DNA of 64,000 nucleotides from Paenibacillus sp. J23TS9 (lineage in GTDB: Bacteria; Bacillota; Bacilli; Paenibacillales; Paenibacillaceae). A model generated the notes under the pieces. It did no database searches. It was given only the letters and a program-made list of their open reading frames with translations, and was not told where the DNA came from. The stretch covers positions 372,001-436,000 of the forward strand of contig NZ_BOSG01000001.1 in assembly GCF_018403225.1 (NCBI RefSeq), in the 5' to 3' direction. Shown here piece by piece: positions 44,046-53,757 of the stretch. Position 1 is the first letter of the stretch, and every line of letters starts with the position of its first letter. The position numbers were made by a program, and so were the translations under genes.

Positions 44046-46034
44046 ATGTCAGAACATCAACAGGATTTTTCCAGACATCAAAGTTTATTTCAGACAAATA
44101 TTGAGGTGGCGTCTCCTAGCGAGTCTTCTGATTTATGGCTGAAGGAGATGGACATTTCCCAGTATGACCTACCTTACGTCCGTGAGGTTCTTCAGCAGTC
44201 CTTTGTGGATTGGCGAAAGGAAACCGGCTCTCTGCCTCTATCGAAGCATTCGAAGTGGGCAATGATTGATCATGAGGGAGCTTACATCTCTGGAGAGGAA
44301 ATGGTATATTCGCTGCTGGAAGGACCGCATGCGGGGCTTCTCCAGCACTGTTTGCTGTCCCATGAACTGGTTTACGACGTGATAGAGCATGCGGACTATC
44401 CGATGCTTACGGGACAGGTTCTTTGCATGGTTCCAATTTTGTCACGCAGCGGGCAGCTGGTGATCTCTGTACTGGCATGTGTGCTGCCGAAGCATATTTC
44501 CGACAGTTCCGGGCTGGATGCGATCGAAGCGACAGCGCTGCATTATCATTCCTGTTTTTTCAGGCGTTATGAATACATATTTGTCTCCGATGTCATGAAG
44601 ATTCAAAAGAATACCGAACGAGAAGCAAGCAGAAGGTCGATTCTTTTTCAAATTATGCAGCGCATGCATGATCAGATTGACGTGGATACCGTACTTACAG
44701 AGGTGATCGACAGTATTGCCATGCTGTATCCGTCCATCCAGCTCAGTCTATTGATGTCTCAGGATCATCAGCACAGCAATCCGAAAGTCAAACCATTGGT
44801 GTTTCATCCCTGGGGCGAGGATATATGTGTACGTGCTTTTATGGACGGACGCCTTATGATTCAGGACTGCAAGGAACCCGGTAAAGAGAATTACGTGGAA
44901 ATGAGCATACCGCTTGGAGGCAAGCAGGGGATTTACGGTGTATTTCATTTGAAAATGACGCGGGAGCTTAAGGAAGATCTTGATCTGCAGCTGATTACGA
45001 TGATGATTGACACGGCCGGAAATGCTTTTGAAAATGCGAAGCTGTATGAGCAATCCAATTTATTGATCCATGAGCTTCGGCTGATCAATGAACTGACGCA
45101 ACGGCTGAACCAGAGCCTTCAGCTTTCTGATATTTATCAGTTCGCCAATGAAGAGCTTCTGAATATTTTTAATGCGGACTACAGCTGCTTTCTCCAGTAC
45201 AATGAAGAGCGCAATATGCTTGAGGTGATGTCCTGTAACGTGCCGTCGCTTTCAAAAGATATTTTCAACAGGGATTATGGTTTTGGTGGTCTTGTGTTCG
45301 AGAAAAAAGAGCCGGTCATTTTGTCGGACTACCATTTGAACACCAAGGTATCCTCCAAGCTGATGGAAGTTACTGGATCCCAATCGTTAATTGCAACGCC
45401 GCTGACGGTAAACGGAAAGGTTATGGGAGCGATTTTGCTGACACACCGCAGCCCGCATTTCTTTTCCTACGATAACTACCGGCTCCTGCAAACGCTCGCG
45501 AGTCATATCGGTCTGTCAGTAAGCAACGCGCTGCTGCATGCGGAGCTGAGACGGATGGCTAACCGGGACATGCTGACGGATATGTATGCCCGCCATTACC
45601 TGGATGAAGCGATTCAGGAATACCAGGCGAACGATTTTTGCGGTTCTCTGATCGTCGTAGATATTGACCAGTTCAAGCAGGTGAATGATACCTATGGACA
45701 TCAGAAGGGCGATAAAATCCTGAAACAGGTCAGCGAGATTGTGAAAACCTCCATTAGGCCTGAGGATATTCCCGCGCGCTGGGGCGGAGAGGAGCTAGCC
45801 GTATATCTGCCGCAGATGGGCGTTCACCAGGCGATGAAGGTGGCCGAGGTCATCCGGTCGCGGGTAGCTCAGGAAACTGACCCGGGTGTGACCGTTTCGA
45901 GCGGGATCGCTGAATGGTGCATCATTGATGAACTGGTCAGCGTGGACAGTCTCTTTTATCGGGCTGACATGGCTTTATACCGCGCTAAAAACAGCGGCCG
46001 CAATCAGATTCAAATCGAAAATATGAATGAATAA
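44046..46034 (+). CDS. GAF-GGDEF diguanylate cyclase (DgcP-like)
   Basis: A 662-residue signalling protein with no membrane segment. A first GAF-like region spans about 195-335, a second GAF about 350-500, then a GGDEF domain (about 505-655) with the active-site motif GGEEL (near 580) and VDIDQFKQVNDTYGHQKGD. It should make cyclic di-GMP. B. subtilis DgcP (YtrP) has the same GAF-GGDEF makeup and lies next to rpsD, as here. No RxxD inhibitory site is obvious. A terminator follows. Confidence 0.9.
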   Translation: MSEHQQDFSRHQSLFQTNIEVASPSESSDLWLKEMDISQYDLPYVREVLQQSFVDWRKETGSLPLSKHSKWAMIDHEGAYISGEEMVYSLLEGPHAGLLQHCLLSHELVYDVIEHADYPMLTGQVLCMVPILSRSGQLVISVLACVLPKHISDSSGLDAIEATALHYHSCFFRRYEYIFVSDVMKIQKNTEREASRRSILFQIMQRMHDQIDVDTVLTEVIDSIAMLYPSIQLSLLMSQDHQHSNPKVKPLVFHPWGEDICVRAFMDGRLMIQDCKEPGKENYVEMSIPLGGKQGIYGVFHLKMTRELKEDLDLQLITMMIDTAGNAFENAKLYEQSNLLIHELRLINELTQRLNQSLQLSDIYQFANEELLNIFNADYSCFLQYNEERNMLEVMSCNVPSLSKDIFNRDYGFGGLVFEKKEPVILSDYHLNTKVSSKLMEVTGSQSLIATPLTVNGKVMGAILLTHRSPHFFSYDNYRLLQTLASHIGLSVSNALLHAELRRMANRDMLTDMYARHYLDEAIQEYQANDFCGSLIVVDIDQFKQVNDTYGHQKGDKILKQVSEIVKTSIRPEDIPARWGGEELAVYLPQMGVHQAMKVAEVIRSRVAQETDPGVTVSSGIAEWCIIDELVSVDSLFYRADMALYRAKNSGRNQIQIENMNE

Positions 46035-46037
46035 TGA

Positions 46038-46074
46038 GAGTGATCTGTACTTGATGCAGACACTCTTTTTTTCT
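46038..46074 (+). terminator. Terminator of the GGDEF gene
   Basis: AGAGTGATCTG pairs with CAGACACTCT (one mismatch) followed by TTTTTTT. Confidence 0.8.
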
Positions 46075-46142
46075 GGTTATAAGTGCATAATTGCGCAGAC
46101 CGCAGGCAAGCCTAAGGCAAAATGTTACTAAAGAGGTATGAC

Positions 46143-46973
46143 ATGATGAAAAAAAGTAAAATTTACCGCGGGATGGCTGCCTTGTTGTGGATGAGCATTT
46201 ATTTAACAGGCTGCAGCCTACTGCAAAACGATAGAAATCCGGAGGAATGGTTCAAGCAGACGCTCGGTGGACTGGCTGGAAAAGACTCTTTTACATTCAA
46301 CGGGGAAGCTGCGGTACGCACGCAGTCGCAGAAGGGATTCCGGGAAAGCCTGTCTTATGAAGGAAGATTAACTGAACACGACAAGCTGACGATCCGAAGC
46401 ATGCTTCCTTCCCAGCCGACTGAAGTAAAGACATCTAAACCGGTGAATATCAAGGATGTCCATGCGGCCGAGTCCGGATTCCGTCGTCAGGATGGGCAGT
46501 GGGTGCATTTGTTCAGTGAAGGCAGCACCACGCTTAATTCATCCTTGGCCCGGTTTAACCCTTTGGCACAGCTGGATGCGGTCAGCCGCTTGCCTAAGTC
46601 AATGAAAGAGGCCTCAGGGGCTGCCCGAGGTACGAAAGTGCTGCGTATCGAACTTGAGCCTGCAGCGGCCAGACAGTGGCTGTCAGAGCAGCTGGAAGCG
46701 GAAATGGGAATGATCCGGCAGCAGGCTGATACAGGGGAGCAGGCGGGCTCCGCGCAAGAAAAGCGGCAGTTGGCCGATGTGTGGAATAAAGGGGACGCAC
46801 AGCTCAAACAGATGCTGGATCATTCAGAGGTAGGAATGGTCTACTATTTAACGATTGATAAAAAGACCGGTTTTCCTGTTAAGCTTTCCTCTGAAAATGT
46901 GATCCGCTATCTTAATCTTCACAACCAGGAGGAGGAGGAAACACTGGTGAATGACGTCTCTTTTAATCCGTAA
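46143..46973 (+). CDS. Lipoprotein (276 aa), unknown
   Basis: Signal peptide with the lipobox YLTGC (Cys about residue 25). The mature part is rich in charged residues; it contains paired strands (SYEGRLTEHDKLTIRSM) and ends with TIDKKTGFPVKLSSEN, reminiscent of LolA/LppX-like folds that measure a carried molecule, but I do not claim that family. Two tandem ATGs (46143, 46146) follow AAAGAGGTATG. Confidence 0.7.
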   Translation: MMKKSKIYRGMAALLWMSIYLTGCSLLQNDRNPEEWFKQTLGGLAGKDSFTFNGEAAVRTQSQKGFRESLSYEGRLTEHDKLTIRSMLPSQPTEVKTSKPVNIKDVHAAESGFRRQDGQWVHLFSEGSTTLNSSLARFNPLAQLDAVSRLPKSMKEASGAARGTKVLRIELEPAAARQWLSEQLEAEMGMIRQQADTGEQAGSAQEKRQLADVWNKGDAQLKQMLDHSEVGMVYYLTIDKKTGFPVKLSSENVIRYLNLHNQEEEETLVNDVSFNP

Positions 46974-47086
46974 GGTTTTCTTGGTTTTCGGCTGACTGGA
47001 GCGGGTAGAAAGTGCTACAATAGAAGACGACTAAATTAACCTTTGTTCAAAAAAGTTTTTGTGCGGGGTTTGGGAGGAATAGACAT

Positions 47087-48202
47087 ATGCGTGATCCAAG
47101 AATTAAGAAGCTTGCGGAAAATCTGGTGGGCTATTCAGTAAACGTTCAGCCGGGTGAAAATGTTCTGGTCGAAATGATCGGTAATGAGCGTGATTTGCTA
47201 AAAGCGGTAATCGAAGAGGTACATAAACGCGGAGGTAATCCGTTTGTCGAGTTGACGGACCGTTCGGTTCAGCGCGCCATGCTCATGAATGCCACAGAAG
47301 AAATGGTAAAGACATGGGGAGAGCTTGATCTGGAACGTATGAAAAAAATGGACTGCTACATCGGTATCCGTGCCGGTGAAAACGTGAATGATCTGTCTGA
47401 TGTGCCGGATGAGAAAATGCGTTTGTACAACACGCTGTACAACCACCCTGTTCACAGTGGGCAACGCGTAAACCATACCAAATGGGTCGTTCTCCGCTAT
47501 CCGAATGCAAGTATGGCACAATTGTCCAATAAGAGCACAGAAGCTTTTGAGGACTTCTATTTTGACGTGTGCAATCTGGATTATGCCAAAATGGACAAGG
47601 CACAGGATCCTCTTGCCGAGCTGATGAGAAAAACGGATAAAGTCCGCATTGTGGGACCTGGAACAGATCTCAGCTTCTCAATCAAAAACATCGGTGCGAC
47701 TAAATGCGCCGGCGAGAAAAATATTCCTGACGGTGAAGTGTACAGCGCTCCTGTTCGTGACTCCGTTAATGGTACGATCAGCTACAATTCAAGTACGGTT
47801 TACCAGGGCATTACCTTTGAAAATATTAAATTCACGTTCAAAGACGGCAAAATTGTCGAAGCTACAAGTAACGAAACCGAGCGTCTGAACCAAATTCTCG
47901 ATTCCGATGAAGGTGCGCGTTATATCGGAGAGTTTGCCATCGGCTTTAACCCGTATATTTTGCATCCGATGAAGGATATTCTGTTCGATGAGAAAATCGC
48001 GGGCAGCATTCACTTCACACCAGGACAGGCCTATGAGGATTGCGACAATGGCAACCGTTCGTCCATTCACTGGGATATCGTTTTGATCCAGCGTCCGGAT
48101 TACGGCGGCGGCGAAATCTATTTTGACGATGTGTTGATCCGCAAAGACGGTATTTTCGTAATTGATGAGCTGAAAGGCCTGAACCCGGACCAATTGGTTT
48201 AA
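47087..48202 (+). CDS. M29 family aminopeptidase
   Basis: A 371-residue metallo-aminopeptidase of the thermophilic aminopeptidase T/AmpS family. The metal ligands are in NIPDGEVYSAPV (first Glu), IGEFAIGFNP (second Glu) and the C-terminal SIHWDIV with His-Asp; SIHFTPGQAYED and ILFDEKIAGS are also family signatures. It is about 40 residues shorter than classical M29 enzymes (about 410), which is true of one subfamily. AGGAATAG precedes the ATG. Confidence 0.9.
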   Translation: MRDPRIKKLAENLVGYSVNVQPGENVLVEMIGNERDLLKAVIEEVHKRGGNPFVELTDRSVQRAMLMNATEEMVKTWGELDLERMKKMDCYIGIRAGENVNDLSDVPDEKMRLYNTLYNHPVHSGQRVNHTKWVVLRYPNASMAQLSNKSTEAFEDFYFDVCNLDYAKMDKAQDPLAELMRKTDKVRIVGPGTDLSFSIKNIGATKCAGEKNIPDGEVYSAPVRDSVNGTISYNSSTVYQGITFENIKFTFKDGKIVEATSNETERLNQILDSDEGARYIGEFAIGFNPYILHPMKDILFDEKIAGSIHFTPGQAYEDCDNGNRSSIHWDIVLIQRPDYGGGEIYFDDVLIRKDGIFVIDELKGLNPDQLV

Positions 48203-48309
48203 TCTACAAAAATAACATAGAAATCCCTTGCGCCGGAAAGCGGATTCAATGTATCATGATAGTGGTAAAATGATATTATACCTGATATCAAAGCTACGGA
48301 GGGATCACT

Positions 48310-48555
48310 ATGTCCAGTAATAATGCAGCTGTTGTGGAAATCGCCCAAACGGCGGGCCAGTTTACTTCGTCAATCGTGCTTCAGGCTGACAACAAGTACA
48401 TTGATGTAAAGAGCATTCTGGGTTTGTTTACGACCCTTGTTAGCAATAAAGGCTATGAGCTTCACGTTCATGGACCGGATGCGGATGAGGCTAAAGCGGC
48501 TATGCAGGAAGTGTTTGCTAAACACAGCCTCAAAGTTGAGCTTGTAGAAGAATAA
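48310..48555 (+). CDS. HPr-like protein lacking the phosphorylatable His
   Basis: An 81-residue relative of HPr. From QTAGQFTSSIVLQA to VKSILGLF it aligns without gaps with HPr residues 24-50, and the Ser of KSILG (Ser35) equals HPr Ser46. The N-terminal strand and the HARPA loop are missing: the position of His15 is Asn4. An in-frame stop lies nine codons upstream and GGAGGG stands before the ATG, so the start is secure. It cannot be a normal phosphocarrier; a regulatory role like Crh is possible. Confidence 0.8.
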   Translation: MSSNNAAVVEIAQTAGQFTSSIVLQADNKYIDVKSILGLFTTLVSNKGYELHVHGPDADEAKAAMQEVFAKHSLKVELVEE

Positions 48556-48561
48556 ACTTGG

Positions 48562-48600
48562 AAAAGCGTCCTACCGTAATACGGTGGGACGCTTTTTTTT
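48562..48600 (+). terminator. Terminator of the HPr-like gene
   Basis: AAAAGCGTCCTACCGTA pairs with GGTGGGACGCTTTT around ATAC, followed by TTTT. Confidence 0.9.
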
Positions 48601-48685
48601 GCAGGTTCTTGTATTGGGCACTGATTTCGTCTAATATTAGAGAAGAGAACGAGGGTGTGACTTTTGGACATAGGGGGGAAGATGC

Positions 48686-48976
48686 ATGACTTCTTCTGAG
48701 CTGCAGGAACAGTTGAACATGAAAGCAATTAGTCTTCTGCAAGAAGATGCAGATAAAATACAGAAGCTGATCGAAGTACAAATGGAGAATCTGGCAACCC
48801 GCTATTGCCCTCTCTATGAGGAAGTGCTGGACACCCAGATGTACGGATTTTCAAGACAAGTTGACTTTGCGGTAAGAGCTGGACTTTTGCCTGAACTTAC
48901 TGGCAAACAGCTTGTCAGCCAGCTTGAACGTAATCTGGCCATCCTTTACGAGGCCTTGAATAACAAGGAAGCATAA
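48686..48976 (+). CDS. ylaN: YlaN family protein
   Basis: A 96-residue helical protein of the DUF1507 family. The core [27 protein letters not shown] is strongly family-specific. YlaN has been linked to iron homeostasis and to the Fur repressor in Bacillales. GGGGGGAAG stands before the ATG. Monocistronic with terminator. Confidence 0.93.
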   Translation: MTSSELQEQLNMKAISLLQEDADKIQKLIEVQMENLATRYCPLYEEVLDTQMYGFSRQVDFAVRAGLLPELTGKQLVSQLERNLAILYEALNNKEA

Positions 48977-49001
48977 TAAGCCTGTTTTACGGGTTTACAT
49001 G

Positions 49002-49041
49002 GTAAAAGCATGAACTCCATATGGAGTCCATGCTTTTTTTG
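49002..49041. terminator. Terminator, ylaN / exchanger
   Basis: AAAAGCATGAACTCC pairs with GGAGTCCATGCTTTTTTT. It can also serve the convergent exchanger gene. Confidence 0.9.
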
Positions 49042-49066
49042 TAGGGTAAAGCTGCAATAACTATTG

Positions 49067-50137
49067 TTACACCATGAAGAAGGAAACACCGAGAATCAGA
49101 TACACGACCAGCAGCAGCAGCCCTTCATACCAGTTGGTTTTCCCGTCCTGGATGATCGACTTGGCAATAAAGACGGCGACTCCGATAGCTAGAAGCTCGA
49201 TGGTGGTAAATACTAGATTCATGGTATTGCCGAAGAAATAACTGGCGAACACAAGCACCGGAGCCACAAATAAGGCGATCTGCAAGCTGCTGCCTACGGC
49301 GATTTCCACAGCTGCTCCAATTTTGTTCTTCATCGCGAGCATAATTGCCGCGCTATGCTCGGCTGCATTCCCAATGATAGCTACCAGGAAGGCACCGACA
49401 AACAGTTCGCTGAGACCGAAACGGGTTGTGAATGTTTCAAGTGTGCCGACCAGCCATTCACTCACAAAAGCTACCATCACGGTAGCAATGATCAGATACA
49501 GGATGGCCTTGCCCTTGGTCCATTCCGGAGCGTGCTCATGCGGCAGTTCTTCATCGGAATCTTCTGACACATCGGATAGGTAATTTTTATGTGTGATCAT
49601 GGAGAAGATAAGCCAGGCAATATAAGCTACGATTAATATACCGGCTACAATCAAACTGAGCGTTTTGGTATCACTTGTGGTAATCGAATGCGTGTTCAGG
49701 AATACCGCAGGAACAAACAGGGCAATGACCGCCACAATCATCAGCGAGCCGTTCATACCGGCAAGGGAAACGTTAAAGCTTTGTATCTTGAATTTAGCTC
49801 CGCCCGCAAAAATGCTCAAACCAAGCACGAGAAGCAAATTGCCGATAATGGAACCGGTCAAACTGGCCTTCACCATATCGAACAGACCCTCTTTGACGAG
49901 GAAGATGGCGATAATCAACTCGGCAGCGTTACCGAAGGTTGCGTTCAAGAAACCGCCCAGACGTTGACCTGCGTAATGAGCTACATTCTCGGTCGCTTTA
50001 CCCAGGAACCCCGCCACGAAGATTACAGAAATGGCTGCCAGGATGAATTGGACTATAGGATCCCAGCCCGCATAGTGTGCTATTGCACTAAGAATAAAAA
50101 ATGCAATCAGTAAAAAAGGGCTCAACCATTTTTTCAA
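49067..50137 (-). CDS. Ca2+/H+ exchanger (CaCA family)
   Basis: A 356-residue antiporter with eleven hydrophobic segments. The two alpha repeats are clear: NATFGNAAELIIAIF (first half) and IIGNAAEHSAAI (second half), each with the essential Glu. An acidic loop (SEDSDEELPHEH) separates the halves. Matches B. subtilis ChaA/YfkE. TTG start at 50137 after AGGTG; the longer frame to 50305 is not needed and would overlap the divergent gene. Confidence 0.92.
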   Translation of the reverse strand: MKKWLSPFLLIAFFILSAIAHYAGWDPIVQFILAAISVIFVAGFLGKATENVAHYAGQRLGGFLNATFGNAAELIIAIFLVKEGLFDMVKASLTGSIIGNLLLVLGLSIFAGGAKFKIQSFNVSLAGMNGSLMIVAVIALFVPAVFLNTHSITTSDTKTLSLIVAGILIVAYIAWLIFSMITHKNYLSDVSEDSDEELPHEHAPEWTKGKAILYLIIATVMVAFVSEWLVGTLETFTTRFGLSELFVGAFLVAIIGNAAEHSAAIMLAMKNKIGAAVEIAVGSSLQIALFVAPVLVFASYFFGNTMNLVFTTIELLAIGVAVFIAKSIIQDGKTNWYEGLLLLVVYLILGVSFFMV

Positions 50138-50287
50138 TTTTCGACACCTCGGTGATATGTAGGATAAAGATTCTTTTTCAATATACCCAAAACGTATGGG
50201 GTTGTAAACAAATCTTGGGTTCAATATTTGCTTTTTGGTCCCTTTAGGATTTACAATAACTGATAATGAGGTGAAGGAGGAAGGGGT

Positions 50288-50674
50288 ATGACTGAACAGC
50301 TTCAACTGGAGACGGGAACGATCCGGATATCGGATGATGTCGTATCGAAAATCGCCGGTTTGGCGGCTCTGGAAACCCCCGGCATTGCTGCAATGTCCGG
50401 CGGATTATCCGAAGGATGGGCCAAACGCCTGAGCGGAAAAAATGTACAGAAGGGCGTCACCGTGGAAGTGGGGCAGCTTGAAGCTGCAATCGATCTGCGG
50501 ATCATCGTTTTGTATGAAACACCAATTCATGAGGTTTGCCGCATGCTGCAACAAAACGTGCGGGAAGCAGTCGAAAGCATGACAGGTCTTCGAGTCGTGG
50601 AAGTCAACGTCAAGGTTGAAGGCGTCGCTTTCAAGGATGATGAAATTGAAGACATTCCATCCCGAGCAAAATAA
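50288..50674 (+). CDS. Asp23/Gls24 family protein (128 aa)
   Basis: An alkaline-shock-type protein with GTIRISDDVVSKIAGLAALETPGI at the start (split motif) and EVNVKVEGVAF near the end, as in AmaP/Asp23/YqhY proteins of the envelope-stress group. GAAGGAGGAAGGGG precedes the ATG. Divergent from the exchanger. Confidence 0.92.
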   Translation: MTEQLQLETGTIRISDDVVSKIAGLAALETPGIAAMSGGLSEGWAKRLSGKNVQKGVTVEVGQLEAAIDLRIIVLYETPIHEVCRMLQQNVREAVESMTGLRVVEVNVKVEGVAFKDDEIEDIPSRAK

Positions 50675-50726
50675 AAACACATACGCACAAAGAACATCCA
50701 TGGATGTTATTACACAACAGGCAAAA

Positions 50727-50762
50727 AAAAGAGACTACACGGACCTCCGGTAGTCTCTTTTA
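50727..50762 (-). terminator. Terminator overlapping the ftsW stop
   Basis: On the minus strand AAAAGAGACTAC pairs with GTAGTCTCTTTT, followed by more T residues. The stem includes the ftsW stop codon (50737-50735). Confidence 0.88.
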
Positions 50763-51964
50763 ATATTTACGGACTTCACAACCTCCTGCTGAACAGGCTG
50801 GTTGCTTTGTCTTGAGATACTGAGCATGATTCCCATGGCAAACATCATGATGAGCAGGGAGGTTCCTCCGTAACTGATAAAAGGAAGCGTAACCCCGGTC
50901 AGCGGAATCGTCTGCGACACACCACCAATATTGACGAAGGCCTGAATCGCGAAAAGTCCCATGATGCCGATGCCGACGAGCGTTCCAAAGGGATCGGTAC
51001 ACCTGAGCGCGATGATGATTCCTCGCCATATGAAATAAATGTATACAAGCAGGAAGAGGCTCGTTCCAATGAACCCGAATTCCTCTGCCATGACAGGGAA
51101 GATAAAGTCATTGTACGGGTTTTTAATATAATTCAGCTTTTGAATGCTTTTCCCGAAGCCGGTGCCCGTAAGCTGTCCGTTTCCGATGGCGGTCAAAGAC
51201 TGAATGAGATTGTAGCCGTCGCCCTTCTCATCCTGGTACGGATCAATCCATGCCGAGATTCTTCCCATTTTGTAATTGCTGGACTGCGTCTGGGGCTCAT
51301 CACTGTGCGCAATCGATTTGATCAAATAATTGGCACCGAGCACCAGGCTGGCTCCAAGGATCAGCAGGGCGGCCGAGGCGAGCATATGCTTCAAGCTGGC
51401 GCCACCTGCATAGATAATGATCGCGCTGGTCGCTACGAGAATCAGGGTTGAACCCAGATCCGGCTGCATCATGATTAGTCCTGCCACAAAACCGACAATC
51501 ACCATAACGGGAATATAGCCTGTCCTCAAATCCCTGAAACGTTCTCCCTTCTTGACGATCAAGGCGGAGAGGTAGAGAATGATCGCGATTTTGGCTAGCT
51601 CTGTCGGCTGGATTCCCAGACCTGCAATGCCCAACCAGCTTCGAGCTCCATTGACGCTTTTTGTAAAAGGCACGATCGCAAGCATGATCACCGTAACGAT
51701 AAACAGTGGGACAAAGAGCTTCTTATACTTGCTGTAATGGATGTTCATCGAGACAAACATCACAAATGTGCCAAGCATAGCCCAAACGAACTGTTTTTTC
51801 GTGAAATAAAGCGGATCATTATTGAATTTACTGCTGGAAATGGTGAGACTTGAACTGGCACTGAACACCATCACCAGCCCAAAACCGACCAACAAAAAAG
51901 TAAGGATAAGCAGTTGGAAATCCGGCGTCCCTCTCTTCTTGGGTTGGGGTTTTTTCTGATTCAT
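50735..51964 (-). CDS. ftsW: SEDS peptidoglycan glycosyltransferase FtsW
   Basis: A 409-residue polytopic protein (about ten membrane segments). SEDS hallmarks: GARSWLGIAGLGIQPTELAK, MQPDLGSTLI, the ISAWIDPYQDEKGDGYN loop with the catalytic Asp, and the C-terminal TLPFISYGGTSLL. It polymerises glycan strands at the division septum together with a class B PBP. Starts 11 bases after yugN. RodA is the close alternative. Confidence 0.9.
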   Translation of the reverse strand: MNQKKPQPKKRGTPDFQLLILTFLLVGFGLVMVFSASSSLTISSSKFNNDPLYFTKKQFVWAMLGTFVMFVSMNIHYSKYKKLFVPLFIVTVIMLAIVPFTKSVNGARSWLGIAGLGIQPTELAKIAIILYLSALIVKKGERFRDLRTGYIPVMVIVGFVAGLIMMQPDLGSTLILVATSAIIIYAGGASLKHMLASAALLILGASLVLGANYLIKSIAHSDEPQTQSSNYKMGRISAWIDPYQDEKGDGYNLIQSLTAIGNGQLTGTGFGKSIQKLNYIKNPYNDFIFPVMAEEFGFIGTSLFLLVYIYFIWRGIIIALRCTDPFGTLVGIGIMGLFAIQAFVNIGGVSQTIPLTGVTLPFISYGGTSLLIMMFAMGIMLSISRQSNQPVQQEVVKSVNIKRDYRRSV

Positions 51965-51975
51965 AAGAGACCTGC

Positions 51976-52323
51976 TTAGGCTTCCAGAGCGGCTTTGAAT
52001 TGCTGAATTTTTTTATTGGCCGTGTTAAGAATCTTGGAAGGAATCGGGGATTCGTATTCCAAGCCATGAGGGAAGGTGGCTTTTCCCATGTAAACGGCTT
52101 CGATTTCGAGCACGGTATCCGGCTTTTCCAGCTTACCTTCAACAGCGCGTGTGTTCATGCGCACAAAGTATTCGGAATTGGTATCTGTGTCTTCGATTTT
52201 ATATTCGTATGTAGCACGGAAGTACTCCCACTGCCAACGTACAAATCCTGTTTTTTCGGCAACTTCATCCATAAATACCAAGTCGCTTTTCAGTCCGACA
52301 AGTCCTGTATTTTCAAAAATCAT
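51976..52323 (-). CDS. YugN-like family protein
   Basis: A 115-residue protein with the YugN pattern: GLKSDLVFMDEVAEKTGFVRWQWEY region, YKIEDTDTNSEYFVRMNTRAV and TFPHGLEYESPIP. Function unknown. It is the first gene of a probable two-gene unit with ftsW. AAGGAGG precedes the ATG. Confidence 0.9.
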   Translation of the reverse strand: MIFENTGLVGLKSDLVFMDEVAEKTGFVRWQWEYFRATYEYKIEDTDTNSEYFVRMNTRAVEGKLEKPDTVLEIEAVYMGKATFPHGLEYESPIPSKILNTANKKIQQFKAALEA

Positions 52324-52521
52324 CCTATAAAATCCTCCTTATTTAAATGCCTGTAGAGTTCTTTACTCATGATATTATGTTTCAGGCACTTGTGCAAGCC
52401 TTGCCACTACAGGGGGACATACCCCATTTCAATCGTTTCTGCTACAATAGAAAAAAGGCATTGTGACCAGGTTGTGGAAAACAATGTGACAGGACATTCT
52501 TGGGCGAGAGGACGTGTTTAC

Positions 52522-53697
52522 ATGAGAGAAGAGGCATTGTTAAATGCACTGCAGCCGCAAATGGTGGAGTGGAGACGCTATCTGCACCGCCATCCGGAGC
52601 TTTCGTACCATGAAGAGAAAACATCGCAATTTATTTCCGGGACACTGCGGGAGCTTGGACTTGAGGTCTCTACACGCGTTGACGGCGGCCATGGCGTTCT
52701 GGCCATTTTAAAGGGCGGCAAGCCGGGTAAGACCGTGGCGCTTCGTGCCGATATGGATGCACTGCCGATCCAGGATGAGAAATCCTGTGAATATTCTTCC
52801 GAAGTGGAAGGCGTCATGCATGCTTGCGGTCACGATGGTCATACCTCGACGCTGCTTGCGGTGGCTGCATATTTTTGTCAGCGTCAAAAGGATGTGCAAG
52901 GAGAAGTTCGTTTCATCTTCCAGCCGGCAGAAGAAGTATGTCCCGGTGGCGCTCAAGGCATGATTGAAGCCGGGGTCCTGCAGGGAGTCGATGTCATTTA
53001 TGGGGTTCATTTGTGGACGCCATTTGCGGCAGGTACGGCGGCAAGCGCACCGGGACCGCTTATGGCGGCGGCGGATGAGTTTTTTATAGATATACTGGGT
53101 AAGGGCGGCCATGGCGGAATGCCGCATGTAACCGTTGACAGCGTAGTTGCGGGAGCGGCGCTTGTCATGCAGCTGCAGAGCATCGTCAGCCGTACGGTAG
53201 ACCCATTAAAGCCGGCTGTTGTGACGATTGGCACCATTAAGGGAGGAAGCGCGCAAAACGTCATTGCCGAATCCTGCCGCATTACAGGAACGGTACGCAC
53301 CTTTGATGAAGAGACGCGGGAGCTGATCCGCACCCGGATCGAAGAAATCAGCCATTTGACGGCCAAAACCTATGGTGCAGAGGCAAAAGTCGATTATCTG
53401 ATGGGTTATCCTCCGCTTGTGAATGACGAGGACGAGACCGGGCGTTTTTTTCGGGAAGCACCAAGCATATTTGGAGCGGAAAATGTAGCTCAGTGTGAAA
53501 AAATTATGCCTGCGGAGGATTTCTCCTACTACCTGCAGCAAATACCAGGCTGCTTTATGTTCGTCGGTGCAGGCAACGCAAGCATCCAAGCGATCTACCC
53601 GCATCATCATCCCCGTTTCGATTTTGATGAAACGGCGATGCTGAGCGCAGCCAAGCTTATGGTGACAATGACTCAGTCTTATCAGGGCTGGGAGTAG
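52522..53697 (+). CDS. M20D amidohydrolase
   Basis: A 392-residue metal-dependent amidohydrolase of the IAA-amino-acid/hippurate hydrolase type. Metal site: MHACGHDGHTS and FQPAEEVCPGGA with catalytic Glu; dimerisation lid GGHGGMPH; C-terminal PHHHPRFDFDE with the last His. Substrate is an N-acyl amino acid of unknown kind. The ATG at 52522 follows AGAGGA by ten bases; the longer frame to 52369 lacks support. Confidence 0.9.
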   Translation: MREEALLNALQPQMVEWRRYLHRHPELSYHEEKTSQFISGTLRELGLEVSTRVDGGHGVLAILKGGKPGKTVALRADMDALPIQDEKSCEYSSEVEGVMHACGHDGHTSTLLAVAAYFCQRQKDVQGEVRFIFQPAEEVCPGGAQGMIEAGVLQGVDVIYGVHLWTPFAAGTAASAPGPLMAAADEFFIDILGKGGHGGMPHVTVDSVVAGAALVMQLQSIVSRTVDPLKPAVVTIGTIKGGSAQNVIAESCRITGTVRTFDEETRELIRTRIEEISHLTAKTYGAEAKVDYLMGYPPLVNDEDETGRFFREAPSIFGAENVAQCEKIMPAEDFSYYLQQIPGCFMFVGAGNASIQAIYPHHHPRFDFDETAMLSAAKLMVTMTQSYQGWE

Positions 53698-53757
53698 TAT
53701 CGTTACAGAGAATGAAATGGAGTCTCTGAGAGAATGATTTGGCGAACATTGGGAAAA

